Source: Anthropogastromicrobium sp963604075 (GTDB taxonomy: Bacteria > Bacillota > Clostridia > Lachnospirales > Lachnospiraceae). Taken from it: a DNA stretch of 6,101 nucleotides. The notes under the pieces were generated by a model. It ran no database searches. It was not told the origin of the DNA and saw only the letters and a program-made list of their open reading frames with translations. The DNA lies in the NCBI GenBank assembly GCA_963604075.1, contig CAVCPW010000260.1, positions 1 to 6,101 of the forward strand, written 5' to 3'. Position numbers and translations under genes: made by a program. Positions within the stretch are counted from its first letter, which is position 1; each line of letters opens with the position of its first letter. Shown piece after piece: positions 5,046 through 6,101 of the stretch.

Positions 5046-6101
5046 TACAGATAAATTCATTAAAGCTTCCATGTGGTCATAGTAAAGCACAATTGGAAGA
5101 AAAAATATGTAAGCAACTGAAAATTTCGAGCGGTCATTTAAAAAGTTGGAAGATTCTGCGCCAGTCCATTGATGCAAGAAAAAAACCAGAGCTTTTCTTT
5201 GTATATTTGATCGAGGCAGATGTGGATAATGAGTATACCGTTGTAAAAAAACTTCATAATCCGTCGATTGTTATTGCTTCCGGACAGACGTATACGTTTC
5301 CAAAGTCAGGAGAGCTGCAGCAAAAGCATCGTCCGGTTATCATTGGAACTGGACCGGCAGGGCTTTTTTGCGGATATCTGCTTGCGCAGCATGGTTATCG
5401 ACCGATTCTTTTGGAGCGTGGAGCTGATGTCGAGCGTCGTTCCCTGAAGGTTGAGCATTTCTGGACAACGGGAGAGCTTGATGAAAAGACAAATGTTTCC
5501 TTTGGAGAGGGCGGTGCAGGCACATTTTCCGATGGAAAGCTCAATACTCTTGTCAAAGACAAGTTTATGCGAAACCGCAAGGTCCTTGAGATTTTTGTTG
5601 AACATGGCGCTCCGGAGGAGATTTTATACCAGCAAAAGCCTCATATTGGAACCGATGTGTTAAAGGATGTAATTGTCAGCATGAGAAAGAGTATCCTAGA
5701 GTATGGCGGAGAGGTGCGTTTTGACAGTTGTATGACTAATCTTGATGTGAGAGATGGCGCTCTTGCCGGAATCTGGGTGAACCAGACTGAGTATATTGCG
5801 TGTGAAACACTTGTCCTTGCAACGGGACATAGCGCACGTGATACTTTCGAAATGCTTGGAAAGCACATTCACATGGAACCCAAATCTTTTGCCGTCGGCG
5901 TGCGTATCGAGCATCCACAGGAGATGATCAATATTTCCCAGTATGGAGCTGCGCATGTTCCAACGCTTGGCGCAGCCAGCTACAAGCTGACGCATCAGGC
6001 GGCAAATGGACGTGGCGTTTACAGTTTTTGCATGTGTCCGGGCGGTTTTGTTGTCAATGCATCAAGTGAGAAAGGTGGTCTTGCTGTAAATGGAATGAGC
6101 T
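5042..6101 (+). CDS. COG2509-type FAD-dependent dehydrogenase, 3' end cut by window
   Basis: An uncharacterised FAD-dependent dehydrogenase, widespread in Firmicutes and with no established substrate. The first 353 codons are present and open to the last base; full-length relatives are about 530 residues. The N-terminal region of about 95 residues includes the family-like INSLKLPCGHSKAQLEEKI (4-22) and LRQSIDARKKPELFFVYLIE (39-58). The FAD Rossmann motif IIGTGPAG is at 100-107 with E125 ending the second strand (PILLERG). The strongly conserved SFGEGGAGTFSDGKLNTLVK is at 153-172, then APEEILYQQKPHIGTD (190-205), and the second flavin-contact motif LVLATGHSARD at 257-267. The start ATG at 5042 overlaps the TGA of the upstream flavoprotein gene (ATGA) and has an AGAGGA site, so the two are surely one transcription unit. 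Nothing suggests frameshift or decay. Confidence 0.93.
   Translation, partial: MIQINSLKLPCGHSKAQLEEKICKQLKISSGHLKSWKILRQSIDARKKPELFFVYLIEADVDNEYTVVKKLHNPSIVIASGQTYTFPKSGELQQKHRPVIIGTGPAGLFCGYLLAQHGYRPILLERGADVERRSLKVEHFWTTGELDEKTNVSFGEGGAGTFSDGKLNTLVKDKFMRNRKVLEIFVEHGAPEEILYQQKPHIGTDVLKDVIVSMRKSILEYGGEVRFDSCMTNLDVRDGALAGIWVNQTEYIACETLVLATGHSARDTFEMLGKHIHMEPKSFAVGVRIEHPQEMINISQYGAAHVPTLGAASYKLTHQAANGRGVYSFCMCPGGFVVNASSEKGGLAVNGMS

Noticed and set aside
4857..5177. 106-codon hydrophobic minus-strand reading frame
   Set aside because: It is the antisense of the lysine-rich repeat tail; AAA-rich codons read backwards as Phe-rich, which creates a false membrane protein.

Overview
The window reads as chromosome of a low-to-mid GC Firmicute, most likely a gut clostridium of the Lachnospiraceae type. 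This rests on the wording of the PhoH, YbeY and FAD-protein sequences, the A/G-rich ribosome binding sites and the gene order; no marker gene is present to fix the genus. All supported genes lie on the plus strand. The minus strand holds only shadow reading frames.

Left block (1-3210): a PhoH-family ATPase that is open to the left window edge, then ybeY (16S rRNA maturation and ribosome quality control endoribonuclease) 10 bases after it, then a 545-residue multi-membrane flippase of the SpoVB/YtgP/MurJ-like group 49 bases further on. phoH-ybeY is a classic Firmicute pair. The flippase is probably co-transcribed, since no convincing terminator separates it.

Middle (3211-3668): about 460 bases without a credible gene but rich in inverted repeats. 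There is a 15-bp stem that overlaps the flippase stop codon, a 10-bp inverted pair 80 bases apart, a 44-nt near-perfect palindrome, a smaller hairpin, a weak promoter candidate and a 12-bp perfect hairpin just before the next gene. The large palindrome and the last hairpin share related tips, which suggests a small palindrome-ended mobile element or its remnant.

Right block (3669-6101): two translationally coupled FAD enzymes. The first is a BaiN/HI0933-like flavoprotein with an unusual lysine-rich C-terminal tail built from 21-bp repeats. The second begins in an ATGA overlap and is a COG2509-type FAD-dependent dehydrogenase cut by the right window edge.

I found no previously undescribed multi-gene system. 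The signals most worth a second look are the perfect 20-bp fold-back at bases 1-48 (possibly an assembly artefact), the repeat-built tail of the first flavoprotein, and the cluster of palindromes in the gap.
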